NCBI GenBank assembly: GCA_045564455.1
Contig: JBJLHG010000002.1
Location: 682,001 to 746,000, forward strand
Source of the DNA: CASICS01 sp045564455
GTDB taxonomy: Bacteria; Pseudomonadota; Gammaproteobacteria; Magnimaribacterales; AG-339-G14
Reading direction: 5' to 3'
DNA: 64,000 nt
Part shown: piece by piece, positions 7,784 to 16,166 of the stretch
Position numbering within the stretch: position 1 is the stretch's first letter
Layout: every line of letters starts with the position of its first letter
The notes under the pieces: model-generated
What the model was told of the DNA's origin: nothing
The model's input: the letters and a program-made list of their open reading frames with translations, nothing else
Database searches by the model: none
Program-made: the position numbers and the translations under genes

Positions 7784-9019
7784 ATGATGCCTAAAAAAGA
7801 ATTCGACGTTATTGTTTTGGGAGCTGGTGCAGCAGGCTTAATGACTGCATTAACTGCTGCAAAAAGAAAAAAGAGTGTGTTAGTTTTAGAAAAATCAAAT
7901 AAAGAAGGAAAAAAAATCCTTATGTCTGGTGGAGGAAAATCTAATTTTACCAACCTTTATGTGGAGGCTGAGAATTTTTTATCTAACAATCCGCATTTTT
8001 GTAAATCTGCCTTAAAAAGATTTTCTCCAAATGATTTTATTACTATGGTGGAAAATTATCATATTGAATATGAAGAAAAAAAACATCAGCAATTATTTTG
8101 TATAAATTCTTCAAAAGATATTCTTAATATGCTTCTAGATGAATGTGCTGAATTAGGAGTAAAGATTCTAACTAATGCTGATACAAAAAAAGTCATTAAA
8201 AGATCTAAAACAGATGGTAACTCTTCATACGAGTTAATTACTCTTTTAGACTCAAAAAAAATAGCTGATAAAAACTCTTTTTTTTGTAATTCTTTAGTAG
8301 TTGCAACCGGTGCGCTTTCTATCCCTTCCTTAGGCGGAAGTGGATTTGGTTACGAATTGGCTAAAGAGTTTGATTTATCATTAATACCTAGACGAGCTAG
8401 TTTAGTTCCTTTTATGTTTTCTGATGAGATAAAGTCAATTTGTGAAAAATTAACAGGTTTGTCAGTCATGACCACAATTTCTAGTAATGGTAAATTTTTT
8501 ACAGAGTCTATGTTATTCACTCATCGAGGTTTAAGTGGTCCAGTAATATTACAAATTTCAAATTATTGGAATCCAGGAGATGTAATTATGATTGATCTTC
8601 TTCCTAGTATAGATATATCAAATCTTCTTTTAAAAGAAAAAGAAAAGAATCCTAGAACATCTATAAAAAGAAATTTGAATAATTATTTATCCAAAGCTTT
8701 AGTAGCAGAGTTAGAAGAGATTTATTGGCCAACTGAGAAAGGTCTCATGCTCGCTGAAATAAGCAAAGATAAGATCTTAAAAATTGGAAATCTTCTTAAT
8801 AACTGGAAATTAAAACCGGCTAGCACTGAAGGATATCGAACAGCAGAAGTTACTTTGGGCGGAATAGATACAGATGCTATCGATTCTAGGACTATGGAGG
8901 TCAAAAAACATGCTGGATTATTTTTTGTTGGAGAAGTCTTAGATGTGACAGGACATTTAGGTGGATATAACTTCCAGTGGGCTTGGGCCTCAGGACACAG
9001 TGCTGGGTTAGTAGTTTAG
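7784..9019 (+). CDS. FAD/NAD(P)-binding oxidoreductase, HI0933/YhiN family
   Basis: A 411-residue flavoprotein with the dinucleotide-binding GAGAAGLM near residue 13, GKKILMSGGGKSNFTN typical of the HI0933/YhiN family, ATGALSIP mid-protein, THRGLSGP, and the C-terminal AEVTLGGI and GEVLDVTGHLGGYNFQWAWASG boxes. Length is normal. The biochemical reaction of the family is not established. The ATG is 31 bases after the DUF2141 stop. It converges on the MATE gene, sharing the four bases TTAG at the stop codons, so no separate terminator exists. Confidence 0.9.
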   Translation: MMPKKEFDVIVLGAGAAGLMTALTAAKRKKSVLVLEKSNKEGKKILMSGGGKSNFTNLYVEAENFLSNNPHFCKSALKRFSPNDFITMVENYHIEYEEKKHQQLFCINSSKDILNMLLDECAELGVKILTNADTKKVIKRSKTDGNSSYELITLLDSKKIADKNSFFCNSLVVATGALSIPSLGGSGFGYELAKEFDLSLIPRRASLVPFMFSDEIKSICEKLTGLSVMTTISSNGKFFTESMLFTHRGLSGPVILQISNYWNPGDVIMIDLLPSIDISNLLLKEKEKNPRTSIKRNLNNYLSKALVAELEEIYWPTEKGLMLAEISKDKILKIGNLLNNWKLKPASTEGYRTAEVTLGGIDTDAIDSRTMEVKKHAGLFFVGEVLDVTGHLGGYNFQWAWASGHSAGLVV

Positions 9020-10362
9020 AAATTTCTCCAAGCACCTAACTTTAAAGAAATTACAATAATTAATCCAAATAATGTCATACCCGCAGCAGCTGAGTAAAAA
9101 ATTCCATTTAGTCCAAGCGAAAAATAATTTATTGTCACCCAGCCTCCCAATGCAGCTACAATAAATCTCACAACAGTAGCTACAATTGGCCATTTCATCG
9201 CACTCGCACCTTGTGAAGCAAAATAAATAGACAAACCCAAGCCTTGAAAAAGATAACAAATCCCAACAATTTGAATATATTGTTTAGTTACTAAATAAGT
9301 CGCTTCATCAGATGCGAATAGATTTATCCACAAATCAGGAGTTAAGGCCAGGACCAAACCAATAAATCCTGATAAAGCTCCTGCGAATATTCCACCTAAA
9401 AATCCAATATGCTCAGATCTTTCAATATTTTTTGCACCCATATTTGTTCCAACCATTGTGGTCATGGCAGTTCCTATTCCAAAAACTAAAGGGATCATCA
9501 AAAACTCTACTCGCGAACCTATTCCATAACCGGCAAGAGCAGATTCACCAAACTGACCAACTAGCCCAGTCAAGGCTAAAATAGTTCCAACAGTAAAAAA
9601 GGGAGATAAAGATGCAGGTAGAGCAACGTTAAAAATATCTTCAAACAAATCTTTTTTAAATGATAAGCGAGAAAAATTTAGTTTTACTAGGCTTGATTTA
9701 GAATTTAACTTCAAAATCATCATAAGAGTTAAAAAACCCGCACTAATTAGTGCTGATAATGCTGCTCCGACAATTCCTAATTTTGGAAAACCATACCATC
9801 CAAGAATAAATCCAGCAGAGAAAAAAACTTGCAGTCCAGATGAAAAAATCATCATCAGAGCAGGAAATCGCATATCTCCAGAACCTCTAATAACAGCTCC
9901 CAAACTGCCAGATATCCAGATAAGAAACCCTCCTGATAAAAAAACTAAACAGTAAGCCAAAGATTCTTTTAATAATTCTCCTGTTCCTCCAAGAATTATT
10001 AATATGTATTCGCCGAGCAACAAAAAAGTTACCAATAAAATTAAAGCACCACTGGAAGAAATAACGATGGAGTGCCATATTAAATTTTCAGCTCTTTCAA
10101 CATCATCAGATCCAAGGCTTCTTGCTATAGAGGATGATACAGCTCCTCCTAAAGCACCATGCGCCATTTGTTGGGTAAGCATTACAACAGGAAAAGCTAG
10201 AGCTATAGCCGCTAAAGAAGTGGTGCCGAGTTTACTTAAAAACCAAATTTCAGCTAGAACAACTATAGCTTGTATTAAAAAAGCAACAGTATTTGGCGCC
10301 GACATTCTTAGTAGTAAGGGGAAAACTGGATCATGTAAAAGCTTTCCTGTCTTTTTATCCAT
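9016..10362 (-). CDS. MATE family multidrug/toxin efflux transporter
   Basis: A 448-residue inner-membrane protein with about twelve hydrophobic segments arranged as two related halves, the MATE layout. Characteristic parts are PLLLRMSAPNT at the start, the first helices with ALAFPVVMLTQQMAHGALGGAVSSSIAR, and the second-half repeat LVFGIGTAMTTMVGTNMGA. MATE proteins export cationic drugs or metabolites using sodium or proton gradients. It is divergent from the phytanoyl-CoA dioxygenase-like gene. Substrate unknown. Confidence 0.9.
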   Translation of the reverse strand: MDKKTGKLLHDPVFPLLLRMSAPNTVAFLIQAIVVLAEIWFLSKLGTTSLAAIALAFPVVMLTQQMAHGALGGAVSSSIARSLGSDDVERAENLIWHSIVISSSGALILLVTFLLLGEYILIILGGTGELLKESLAYCLVFLSGGFLIWISGSLGAVIRGSGDMRFPALMMIFSSGLQVFFSAGFILGWYGFPKLGIVGAALSALISAGFLTLMMILKLNSKSSLVKLNFSRLSFKKDLFEDIFNVALPASLSPFFTVGTILALTGLVGQFGESALAGYGIGSRVEFLMIPLVFGIGTAMTTMVGTNMGAKNIERSEHIGFLGGIFAGALSGFIGLVLALTPDLWINLFASDEATYLVTKQYIQIVGICYLFQGLGLSIYFASQGASAMKWPIVATVVRFIVAALGGWVTINYFSLGLNGIFYSAAAGMTLFGLIIVISLKLGAWRNF

Positions 10363-10426
10363 AATGAAGCTTATCTTAATACATATAGTATTTACTAATC
10401 TTTAATTATCTGGGATTATTAAATTC

Positions 10427-11317
10427 ATGGGAATTCAACACTTAAGCTCAAATGCAAGTACCGAGGAAATTTTAGAAGTATTGGATAAAGATGCCGGCGT
10501 AATTATAGATAATGTATTATCTAAGAACCAAATAGATAAAATCAAAGAAGAGCTGAATCCATATTTGGCTAATACTAAAGAAGGGCAAGATGATTTTACT
10601 GGGCTTAAGACTAGAAGAGTTGGTGCTTTAATAGCTAGATCAGAAGAATGTAGGGTGTTGGCCTTAAATCCTATGATTAACTCGGTCTCTAAGAATTTTC
10701 TTGAGCCAAATAGTGATGGCTATCAGCTTCACTTCACTTCAGCTATTGATATAGCCCCTAAAGAAAGTAAGCAGATTCTTCATAGAGATAGAGGCGTATG
10801 GGGCGGGTACATTCCTCGAAAAATAGAAACACAGTTAAGTACAGTTTGGGCAATTTCAGATTTCACCAAACAAAATGGTGCAACCCAAGTAGTTCCTGGT
10901 TCTCATAAATGGGAAAAAGATAGACAGCCTTCAGAAGATGAAATTTGTTATGCAGAAATGTCAAAAGGCTCTGTTTTAATTTACACAGGATCCGTTATGC
11001 ACGGAGGTGGTTCAAACGATTCTGATTTCAATAGACTAGGTGTTTTTCTTCACTATGCCCCAACTTGGTTAAGACAAGAAGAAAATCAATATCTTTCATG
11101 TCCTCCACACATTGCCAAAAACTTATCTCCAGAATTAAGAGCTTTAATGGGCTATTCTAAAGGCGGATATGTACTAGGATTTTTTTCAGATCCGGAAAGT
11201 ACAGACGGTGAATTAGAATCAGTATCGCCTGAAAAATTATTTGGCAATACCCATGACAGATACAGTGAAATTAAAAGTGCTGATAAATTAGTTATTGACT
11301 CAACAATTAAAAAATAA
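10427..11317 (+). CDS. phytanoyl-CoA dioxygenase (PhyH) family protein
   Basis: A 296-residue non-heme Fe(II)/2-oxoglutarate dioxygenase of the PhyH family. The iron triad is visible: HRD (His119, Asp121) and VMHGGG (His192), with Arg203 in FNRLGV positioned to bind 2-oxoglutarate. TVWAISDFTKQNGAT and PGSH are typical PhyH core pieces; the C-terminal QYLSCPPHIA and GYSKGGYVLG boxes are shared by a marine subgroup. Substrate not predictable; PhyH homologues hydroxylate lipids, amino acids or natural products. It is followed after 28 bases by a PAP2 phosphatase. Confidence 0.88.
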   Translation: MGIQHLSSNASTEEILEVLDKDAGVIIDNVLSKNQIDKIKEELNPYLANTKEGQDDFTGLKTRRVGALIARSEECRVLALNPMINSVSKNFLEPNSDGYQLHFTSAIDIAPKESKQILHRDRGVWGGYIPRKIETQLSTVWAISDFTKQNGATQVVPGSHKWEKDRQPSEDEICYAEMSKGSVLIYTGSVMHGGGSNDSDFNRLGVFLHYAPTWLRQEENQYLSCPPHIAKNLSPELRALMGYSKGGYVLGFFSDPESTDGELESVSPEKLFGNTHDRYSEIKSADKLVIDSTIKK

Positions 11318-11345
11318 ATAATCTTTATTTTGACGAAATATTATT

Positions 11346-12212
11346 ATGGAAAATATCTCTATTTGGAATGATTTATCTTGGATATTAGATATTAGATCTC
11401 CTGCACTCTCATTTTTTTTTGAAACTATTTCTCTTGCCGGTTATCCAACTTTTTTAATTTTATTTATTTCTTTTGGTTATTTTTTTTGGTCTCCCTTAAG
11501 ATTTTCTCGAGTAGCAATGCTTCTCTTTATTTCAGGATTGATAAATGCATTTTTAAAAGTTTATTTTCAAGATCCGAGACCGCCTTCGGAGTTTATGCTT
11601 GATCCTAGAGTGGGAAATTCATTTGGATGGCCAAGTGGTCATTCCCAGATAGCGGTTACACTATGGGGTCTTTTGGCATATGAGTTAAAAAAAAGATGGA
11701 TTTCTTTAAGTGCAGGTCTTCTTATAGTAGCAATAGCTTTTAGTAGGATGTATTTAGGCGTACATGATCTAGGAGACGTTATTTCAGGCTTATTGATTGG
11801 CCTATTAATTTTAATTTTATGGCAGTCAGCTGTTACTTTAAAAATTTATGAGCAATTGAGTAAGGAAATATGGATTTTGCTTATATTGACATTTCAACTC
11901 ACTTTCTTTCTTTTTTATCCACAACTAGAGGGTCATGAACCAAGCACTTGGTTTTTAGGTGTGATGTTAGGATGGTATTTAGGCATATCAAATATAAATA
12001 TTAAGACAGGTAATCCATCTAATATCTTTATATGCATAATTAGTACGATAGTTGTTTTTCTAGCGATGATTCTAATTACACAATTGGAAGAAAATCTTGG
12101 AACTGATAGTTATTCAGGATATCTAATTAGTTATTCTCTAGGAATAATTTTCTCTCTTATTGTTACTTGGTTTATTCCAAGGACATGGAGACTGTTAAAA
12201 TTAGCATCTTAG
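11346..12212 (+). CDS. PAP2 superfamily membrane phosphatase
   Basis: A 288-residue integral membrane lipid phosphatase. All three PAP2 motifs are present: KVYFQDPRP (K-x6-RP), PSGH, and SRMYLGVHDLGD (SR-x5-H-x3-D, with catalytic His and Asp). At least six hydrophobic segments surround them, with extra helices after the last motif. The family dephosphorylates phosphatidic acid, undecaprenyl pyrophosphate or sphingolipid phosphates; the exact lipid is not resolved. It is probably co-transcribed with the PhyH-like gene upstream. Confidence 0.88.
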   Translation: MENISIWNDLSWILDIRSPALSFFFETISLAGYPTFLILFISFGYFFWSPLRFSRVAMLLFISGLINAFLKVYFQDPRPPSEFMLDPRVGNSFGWPSGHSQIAVTLWGLLAYELKKRWISLSAGLLIVAIAFSRMYLGVHDLGDVISGLLIGLLILILWQSAVTLKIYEQLSKEIWILLILTFQLTFFLFYPQLEGHEPSTWFLGVMLGWYLGISNINIKTGNPSNIFICIISTIVVFLAMILITQLEENLGTDSYSGYLISYSLGIIFSLIVTWFIPRTWRLLKLAS

Positions 12213-12360
12213 GCAAAAAATATTAAATAAAATTAAAGATAATTTTTTTAAATGGATTTAAAAGGTATTTTAAAGCAAAGCCGCTTTATGTGTGATGAGC
12301 CTAAGCTAAATTTTTTGAATATTTTAAGGATGAAGTTCATAATATCTTAAGGAGAATAAA

Positions 12361-13173
12361 ATGGATCAAAGTATAAAAACTATAAAAGCTTTATTTAATT
12401 ATCGAAATAATCTTAAGAATTATGAAGAAAAACCTGCATTTGGATTGATAGATGAAGATCCAAACATGCCGAATCACAAGAGTTATTTGAAAGAAATTAA
12501 AAATGCCAGGTTAGGTAATTATAATCTCACAAATTCAGATTTTGAATTATTGAATCACGTCTCTAAGGTAGTCAATTTTTACGATGACCAGGAAATCTCT
12601 GAAATTTATTATCAAGAAATTCGAGATTTAGTTAAATCTAAAACTAATGCTGATCATGTAGAGATAATTTCACACATATCACGAAACGAAGCTGAAGCTG
12701 AATCTGGTAAAAGAAAAGGAGCGCATCGTTTGGTTCACAATGACTTTACTCCTAAGTTTAAAGACACATTAGAGCCTTTTTTTGAAGAAACTGGTTTCAA
12801 TCCTAAAAAAATAGTTGTTTATAATCTTTGGCGTAGATTTGATGAAGATGGTTTGGATGCTCCATTTGCCCTTTGCGACTCACGCACTGTTTCTGAAAAA
12901 GAACTTATACCAACCGATCTTTATAATTACTTAGAAGGCGAACAAAATGATATTCAAGTTGAAATTTATCAATCTAGTCATAATGAAGATCACTCTTGGT
13001 TTTATTACCCAAACATGACAGCTGAAGAATTATTAATGTTCAAAACTTATGATTCAGAGGCTAGTCCTTTTTTACCAACTTTGCATAGCGCTTTTGATGA
13101 TCCTTCTCTGAATGGGAAAAAAGTCTCTCCTAGAGAGAGCATTGAAGCCAGAGCAATTTGTCTTTTTGACTAA
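12361..13173 (+). CDS. CmcJ/NvfI family oxidoreductase
   Basis: A 270-residue protein resembling the CmcJ/AsaB/NvfI family of putative iron/2-oxoglutarate-type oxidoreductases from natural-product pathways. Supporting pieces are HRLVHNDFTP (His and Asp of a likely metal site), YNLWRRF, PFALCDSRTV, HSWFYYPNMTAEELLMFKTYDS, HSAFDDPS and the final RESIEARAICLF. The ATG has an AAGGAG ribosome site. It starts a three-gene run with a PhlG-like hydrolase and a dienelactone-hydrolase-like gene, suggesting sequential oxidation and hydrolysis of one substrate (inference). Confidence 0.8.
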   Translation: MDQSIKTIKALFNYRNNLKNYEEKPAFGLIDEDPNMPNHKSYLKEIKNARLGNYNLTNSDFELLNHVSKVVNFYDDQEISEIYYQEIRDLVKSKTNADHVEIISHISRNEAEAESGKRKGAHRLVHNDFTPKFKDTLEPFFEETGFNPKKIVVYNLWRRFDEDGLDAPFALCDSRTVSEKELIPTDLYNYLEGEQNDIQVEIYQSSHNEDHSWFYYPNMTAEELLMFKTYDSEASPFLPTLHSAFDDPSLNGKKVSPRESIEARAICLFD

Positions 13174-13180
13174 AAATTTG

Positions 13181-13831
13181 ATGAAAAATAAACAAAAAAT
13201 TGGGTTTTTTGGCCCTATGAAGTCATTTAATTCTGCAGATACTACTTTTAAAAAATTATCAGGCGGAGGTTTTAAAGCCACTATCATTCATGAAGTAATG
13301 AAAGGAGTAAAAATTGATCACTTAATATGGTGGTTTGAAAATATAGATCAAATCACTAGCTTTAATGGAAAAGGCTTTGATGGTCATGAAATTGATTCAT
13401 ATAAACTTTGGCATCCTCATGATCATATAAAAGTAAAATGGAAAAAAAAGATTTTAAATGAAGAGGGTAAAATAATTCCTGGTTCACAATTGAGTATTCA
13501 CGAAATTTTTCAAGGCTTTGTAGTTAAAGAAAGTGTTTTGGTAACTCAATTTGATAGGGAGGCTTTTAATTTTGAAATGGGAATACTTGGAATAAAAATT
13601 GCTCACTTACTTCATTTTTATAAAGAAACAGAAAAGGGCGTCATTTATGAAACAGAAATGCTTATTAAGTGTGAAGCCCCAATTATTGGGAAAGCTCTTA
13701 CATGGTTTGCTTGCAAATTTTTTGCTTCAGAAGAAAGGATAAAAGCTTGGATGTTGCATAATATTGAAGAATCTGGAGAAAGTGAAAAATTTATTCCTCA
13801 ATTATATGAAAACTATATTGTGAATAAGTAA
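13181..13831 (+). CDS. DAPG hydrolase (PhlG)-like protein, second copy
   Basis: A 216-residue protein when started at ATG 13181; the frame opens further upstream, but that would overlap the previous gene by 62 bases. It shares with the 5163 protein the WWF segment, WHPHDH, a PGSQLSIHE motif and a C-terminal HNIEE, again matching the His / Glu / His-x3-Glu zinc ligands of PhlG. Unlike the first copy it has no signal peptide, so it should be cytoplasmic. It lies between the CmcJ-like and dienelactone-hydrolase-like genes, three bases before the latter. Predicted activity: zinc-dependent C-C bond hydrolysis of an acylated ring or diketone; substrate unknown. Confidence 0.7.
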   Translation: MKNKQKIGFFGPMKSFNSADTTFKKLSGGGFKATIIHEVMKGVKIDHLIWWFENIDQITSFNGKGFDGHEIDSYKLWHPHDHIKVKWKKKILNEEGKIIPGSQLSIHEIFQGFVVKESVLVTQFDREAFNFEMGILGIKIAHLLHFYKETEKGVIYETEMLIKCEAPIIGKALTWFACKFFASEERIKAWMLHNIEESGESEKFIPQLYENYIVNK

Positions 13832-13834
13832 TAA

Positions 13835-14761
13835 ATGAACTTTAAATCTGGCGATCAGGGCGATATTTTTTACAAATCTTCTAACCCCTTTGAATTTACT
13901 GAAATTATCAATTCTCAATCTCATGAGGAACAAGAAGTATTTGGAACTTTAATCTTTCCGGAAGAGAAAAAATCTTCATATCCTTTGGTTATATGTATGC
14001 ACGGAAGTATGGGGTGGGGAACAAGCTCTCAGGATCAAGCTGTTAATTTTCTCAAAAATGGCTTTGCAGTTTTTAAAGTTGAAAGTTTTACCTCAAGAAA
14101 CGTTTCTTCAATATATCAAGATCAAATGCAGGTTACTGTTTCTATGTCATTAACTGATTGTTACGAAGGTTTAAAGATTTTATCTACTCATCCCGATATA
14201 GAAAAAGATAATATTTTCATAGCAGGATGGAGTTTTGGTGGCTCAACAGCAATATATTCATCATGGGAGCCACTAGCAGAAAAATTAGCGCCTAATGGAG
14301 AGAGATTTAAAGCAGTTCTAGCGTTTTATCCAGGAGCATACGTTTGGCCTGAAGAAATGAGGTGGAATAAAAATCCTATTCTTAGTCTTATTGGAAAAGA
14401 TGATGATTATACTCCTTCGATTTTGATTGAAAATTTATCAGATGCAATTAATGAATCTGGTGGCAATAGTAATGTAATTCTTTATGAAGGAAGTCATCAC
14501 TCATTTGACCGAATTGATCCAGTAAAATATTTACCTGATGCAATAGCTTTAAGTGATCGTCCAGGGATAATTGACGCCAAGGGCGTTCTTTATTATGAAG
14601 ACAATGATGGGAATAAATTTAATATGAACACTCCTGAAGGAAGAATGAAGCTTATTGAATCTGGAGTAGTTCCTATAGGAGCGCATTTAGGATGTAATTG
14701 GAAAGCGCGCAACGCTTCAATGGTTGATAGCATCAATTTCTTAATCGAAAATTTGAATTAA
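13835..14761 (+). CDS. dienelactone hydrolase-like alpha/beta hydrolase
   Basis: A 308-residue alpha/beta hydrolase. The nucleophile elbow is GWSFGG (Ser133), the oxyanion region is ICMHGSMGWG, Asp189-191 in GKDDDYTP is the probable acid, and His221/222 in GSHHSFDR the base. This arrangement matches the dienelactone hydrolase-like family with a serine rather than cysteine nucleophile. There is no signal peptide. It closes the CmcJ-like/PhlG-like cluster and may hydrolyse an ester or lactone made there (inference). It overlaps nothing and is followed after 10 bases by an NAD-binding protein. Confidence 0.82.
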   Translation: MNFKSGDQGDIFYKSSNPFEFTEIINSQSHEEQEVFGTLIFPEEKKSSYPLVICMHGSMGWGTSSQDQAVNFLKNGFAVFKVESFTSRNVSSIYQDQMQVTVSMSLTDCYEGLKILSTHPDIEKDNIFIAGWSFGGSTAIYSSWEPLAEKLAPNGERFKAVLAFYPGAYVWPEEMRWNKNPILSLIGKDDDYTPSILIENLSDAINESGGNSNVILYEGSHHSFDRIDPVKYLPDAIALSDRPGIIDAKGVLYYEDNDGNKFNMNTPEGRMKLIESGVVPIGAHLGCNWKARNASMVDSINFLIENLN

Positions 14762-14771
14762 AAATTAGCAA

Positions 14772-15401
14772 ATGGAAAAATCGCTAGTAGTTGGAGCAAC
14801 TGGATTAGTAGGAACTCACCTCCTCAAAGAACTATCAAAAAAAAATTTTTCAGTTTCAGCTCTTTCTAGAAGACCAATTATAGAAATTGCTTCAAATATA
14901 AATGTCGTTGAGATAAATTTTGAATTATTAAATCAAATATCTTTGCCTGAATGTGATCATGTTTATATTTGTTTAGGAACTACAATTAAAAAAGCTGGTA
15001 GCCAAAAAGAATTTAAAAAAGTTGATCTTGATTACAGTTTATTAATAGCTAAAAAATGCATAGAGAAGGACGTCAAAAAAATAAGTTTAATCTCTTCTGT
15101 AGGCGCGCATGCTCAAGCAAATAATTTTTATTTAAAGATAAAAGGAGAGATTGAAAAAGAAATTATAAACATGAATTTTTCTATGACAAACATATATAGA
15201 CCTAGCTTATTAATAGGACAAAGAAACGAATCAAGATATTTAGAAGGCTTAGGTCAAGAACTTGCAGGTTTGATTAATCCTTTTTTGCGAGGCAGTTTAA
15301 AGAAATTTAGAAGCGTTAAAGCAGAAAAATTAGCCGCTAGCATGGCAAAAAATTTTAATGCTAATGACGGCGTTAACTACTTTTATTTTGAAGATTTCTA
15401 G
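14772..15401 (+). CDS. NAD(P)-binding Rossmann protein, HTATIP2/TIP30-like
   Basis: A 209-residue atypical SDR. The N-terminal VVGATGLVGTHLL is the dinucleotide-binding loop; YICLGTTIKKAGS and ISLISSVGAHAQANNFYLKIKGEIE contain the Ser and Tyr-x3-Lys region (YLKIK), and IYRPSLLIG follows, a set typical of HTATIP2-like oxidoreductases. Substrate unknown. It overlaps the convergent DoxX gene by 29 bases. Confidence 0.8.
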   Translation: MEKSLVVGATGLVGTHLLKELSKKNFSVSALSRRPIIEIASNINVVEINFELLNQISLPECDHVYICLGTTIKKAGSQKEFKKVDLDYSLLIAKKCIEKDVKKISLISSVGAHAQANNFYLKIKGEIEKEIINMNFSMTNIYRPSLLIGQRNESRYLEGLGQELAGLINPFLRGSLKKFRSVKAEKLAASMAKNFNANDGVNYFYFEDF

Positions 15402-15783
15402 AATCTTTAGTTGCTAAAATTAATAAACCGGCAGCTATTCCTAAATTTTTAACAAAATTTTGAGTTTCATGTCCTTGTGTAGAGTCTCCTGTCAGATTCC
15501 AGAAATCATGAATATAAAAATTTATTAAAATAGTCAATATAAACAAAAATATACAGCTAATTCTTAAATTTCTATTTAATATGAGTAATGTCCCGAAGAA
15601 TATTTGTAAAAAAATAGTTATTAGTAAAGCTATTTGATCTAGCGGCACATCTTTTGAAATCATCAGTAAAAGAGTTTGCGAATAGGAAGGAATTTTAGAT
15701 ATTCCAGGCAAGAGAAAATAAAGTCCTAATAATAATCTACCAATAAAGAATAAATATGGATCTAATTTGTAAAGATTTATCAT
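15373..15783 (-). CDS. DoxX family membrane protein
   Basis: A 136-residue protein with four hydrophobic segments and the DoxX-type start YLFFIGRLLLGLYFLLPGISKI. Family members are small quinone- or redox-associated membrane proteins of uncertain function. The 3' end overlaps the convergent oxidoreductase gene by 29 bases, so both C-termini are encoded by the same DNA. Confidence 0.8.
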   Translation of the reverse strand: MINLYKLDPYLFFIGRLLLGLYFLLPGISKIPSYSQTLLLMISKDVPLDQIALLITIFLQIFFGTLLILNRNLRISCIFLFILTILINFYIHDFWNLTGDSTQGHETQNFVKNLGIAAGLLILATKDSRNLQNKSS

Positions 15784-15837
15784 ATGCCAACAGTATCTGA
15801 TATAAAGAAAAAAGGAAATTTAATTAAAGGAGTTTAA

Positions 15838-16152
15838 GTGGAAGTTTTAAAAAATGTTTCAATAGAAAAGAAAGCTAATATATATTTTGATGGAAAAGTA
15901 TCCAGTAGATCAATCACCTTATCTGATGGATCAAAAAAGACTTTAGGAATCATGATGCCTGGCGAATACGAATTTGGAACTTCTGAAAAAGAAATTATGG
16001 AAATATTATCTGGCGAAGTAAAAATCTTGCTTCCAGGAGAGACAAAATGGAAAAATATAAATTCAGGAATGTCATTTGAAGTTCCTGAAAATTCTAAATT
16101 TAAATTAGAAGTATTATCTTTAATGGATTATTGTTGTTCATACATTAAATAA
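15838..16152 (+). CDS. ppnP: pyrimidine/purine nucleoside phosphorylase PpnP
   Basis: A 104-residue cupin of the PpnP (YaiE, DUF1255) family, which splits nucleosides with phosphate to give bases and ribose 1-phosphate. Matches to E. coli PpnP are [41 protein letters not shown] and [11 protein letters not shown]. The start is GTG, fixed by an AAGGAG ribosome site six bases upstream and by the family length. It is followed by nagZ after 14 bases. Role: nucleoside salvage. Confidence 0.9.
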   Translation: MEVLKNVSIEKKANIYFDGKVSSRSITLSDGSKKTLGIMMPGEYEFGTSEKEIMEILSGEVKILLPGETKWKNINSGMSFEVPENSKFKLEVLSLMDYCCSYIK

Positions 16153-16166
16153 AATAACTTTAATTC

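Noticed and set aside
9008..9259. 83-codon minus-strand frame
   Set aside because: Alternative frame within the MATE gene; Cys/Phe-rich nonsense composition.
10378..10392. AATAC-ATATA-GTATT inverted repeat in the MATE/PhyH divergent region
   Set aside because: Five-base AT-rich arms are expected by chance here; no further symmetry.
10004..10405. 133-codon plus-strand frame
   Set aside because: It is antisense to the well-supported MATE gene and has no recognisable features.
13112..13180. Upstream extension of the second PhlG-like gene
   Set aside because: It would overlap the CmcJ-like gene by 62 bases and adds residues unlike the family; ATG 13181 lies just after the previous stop.
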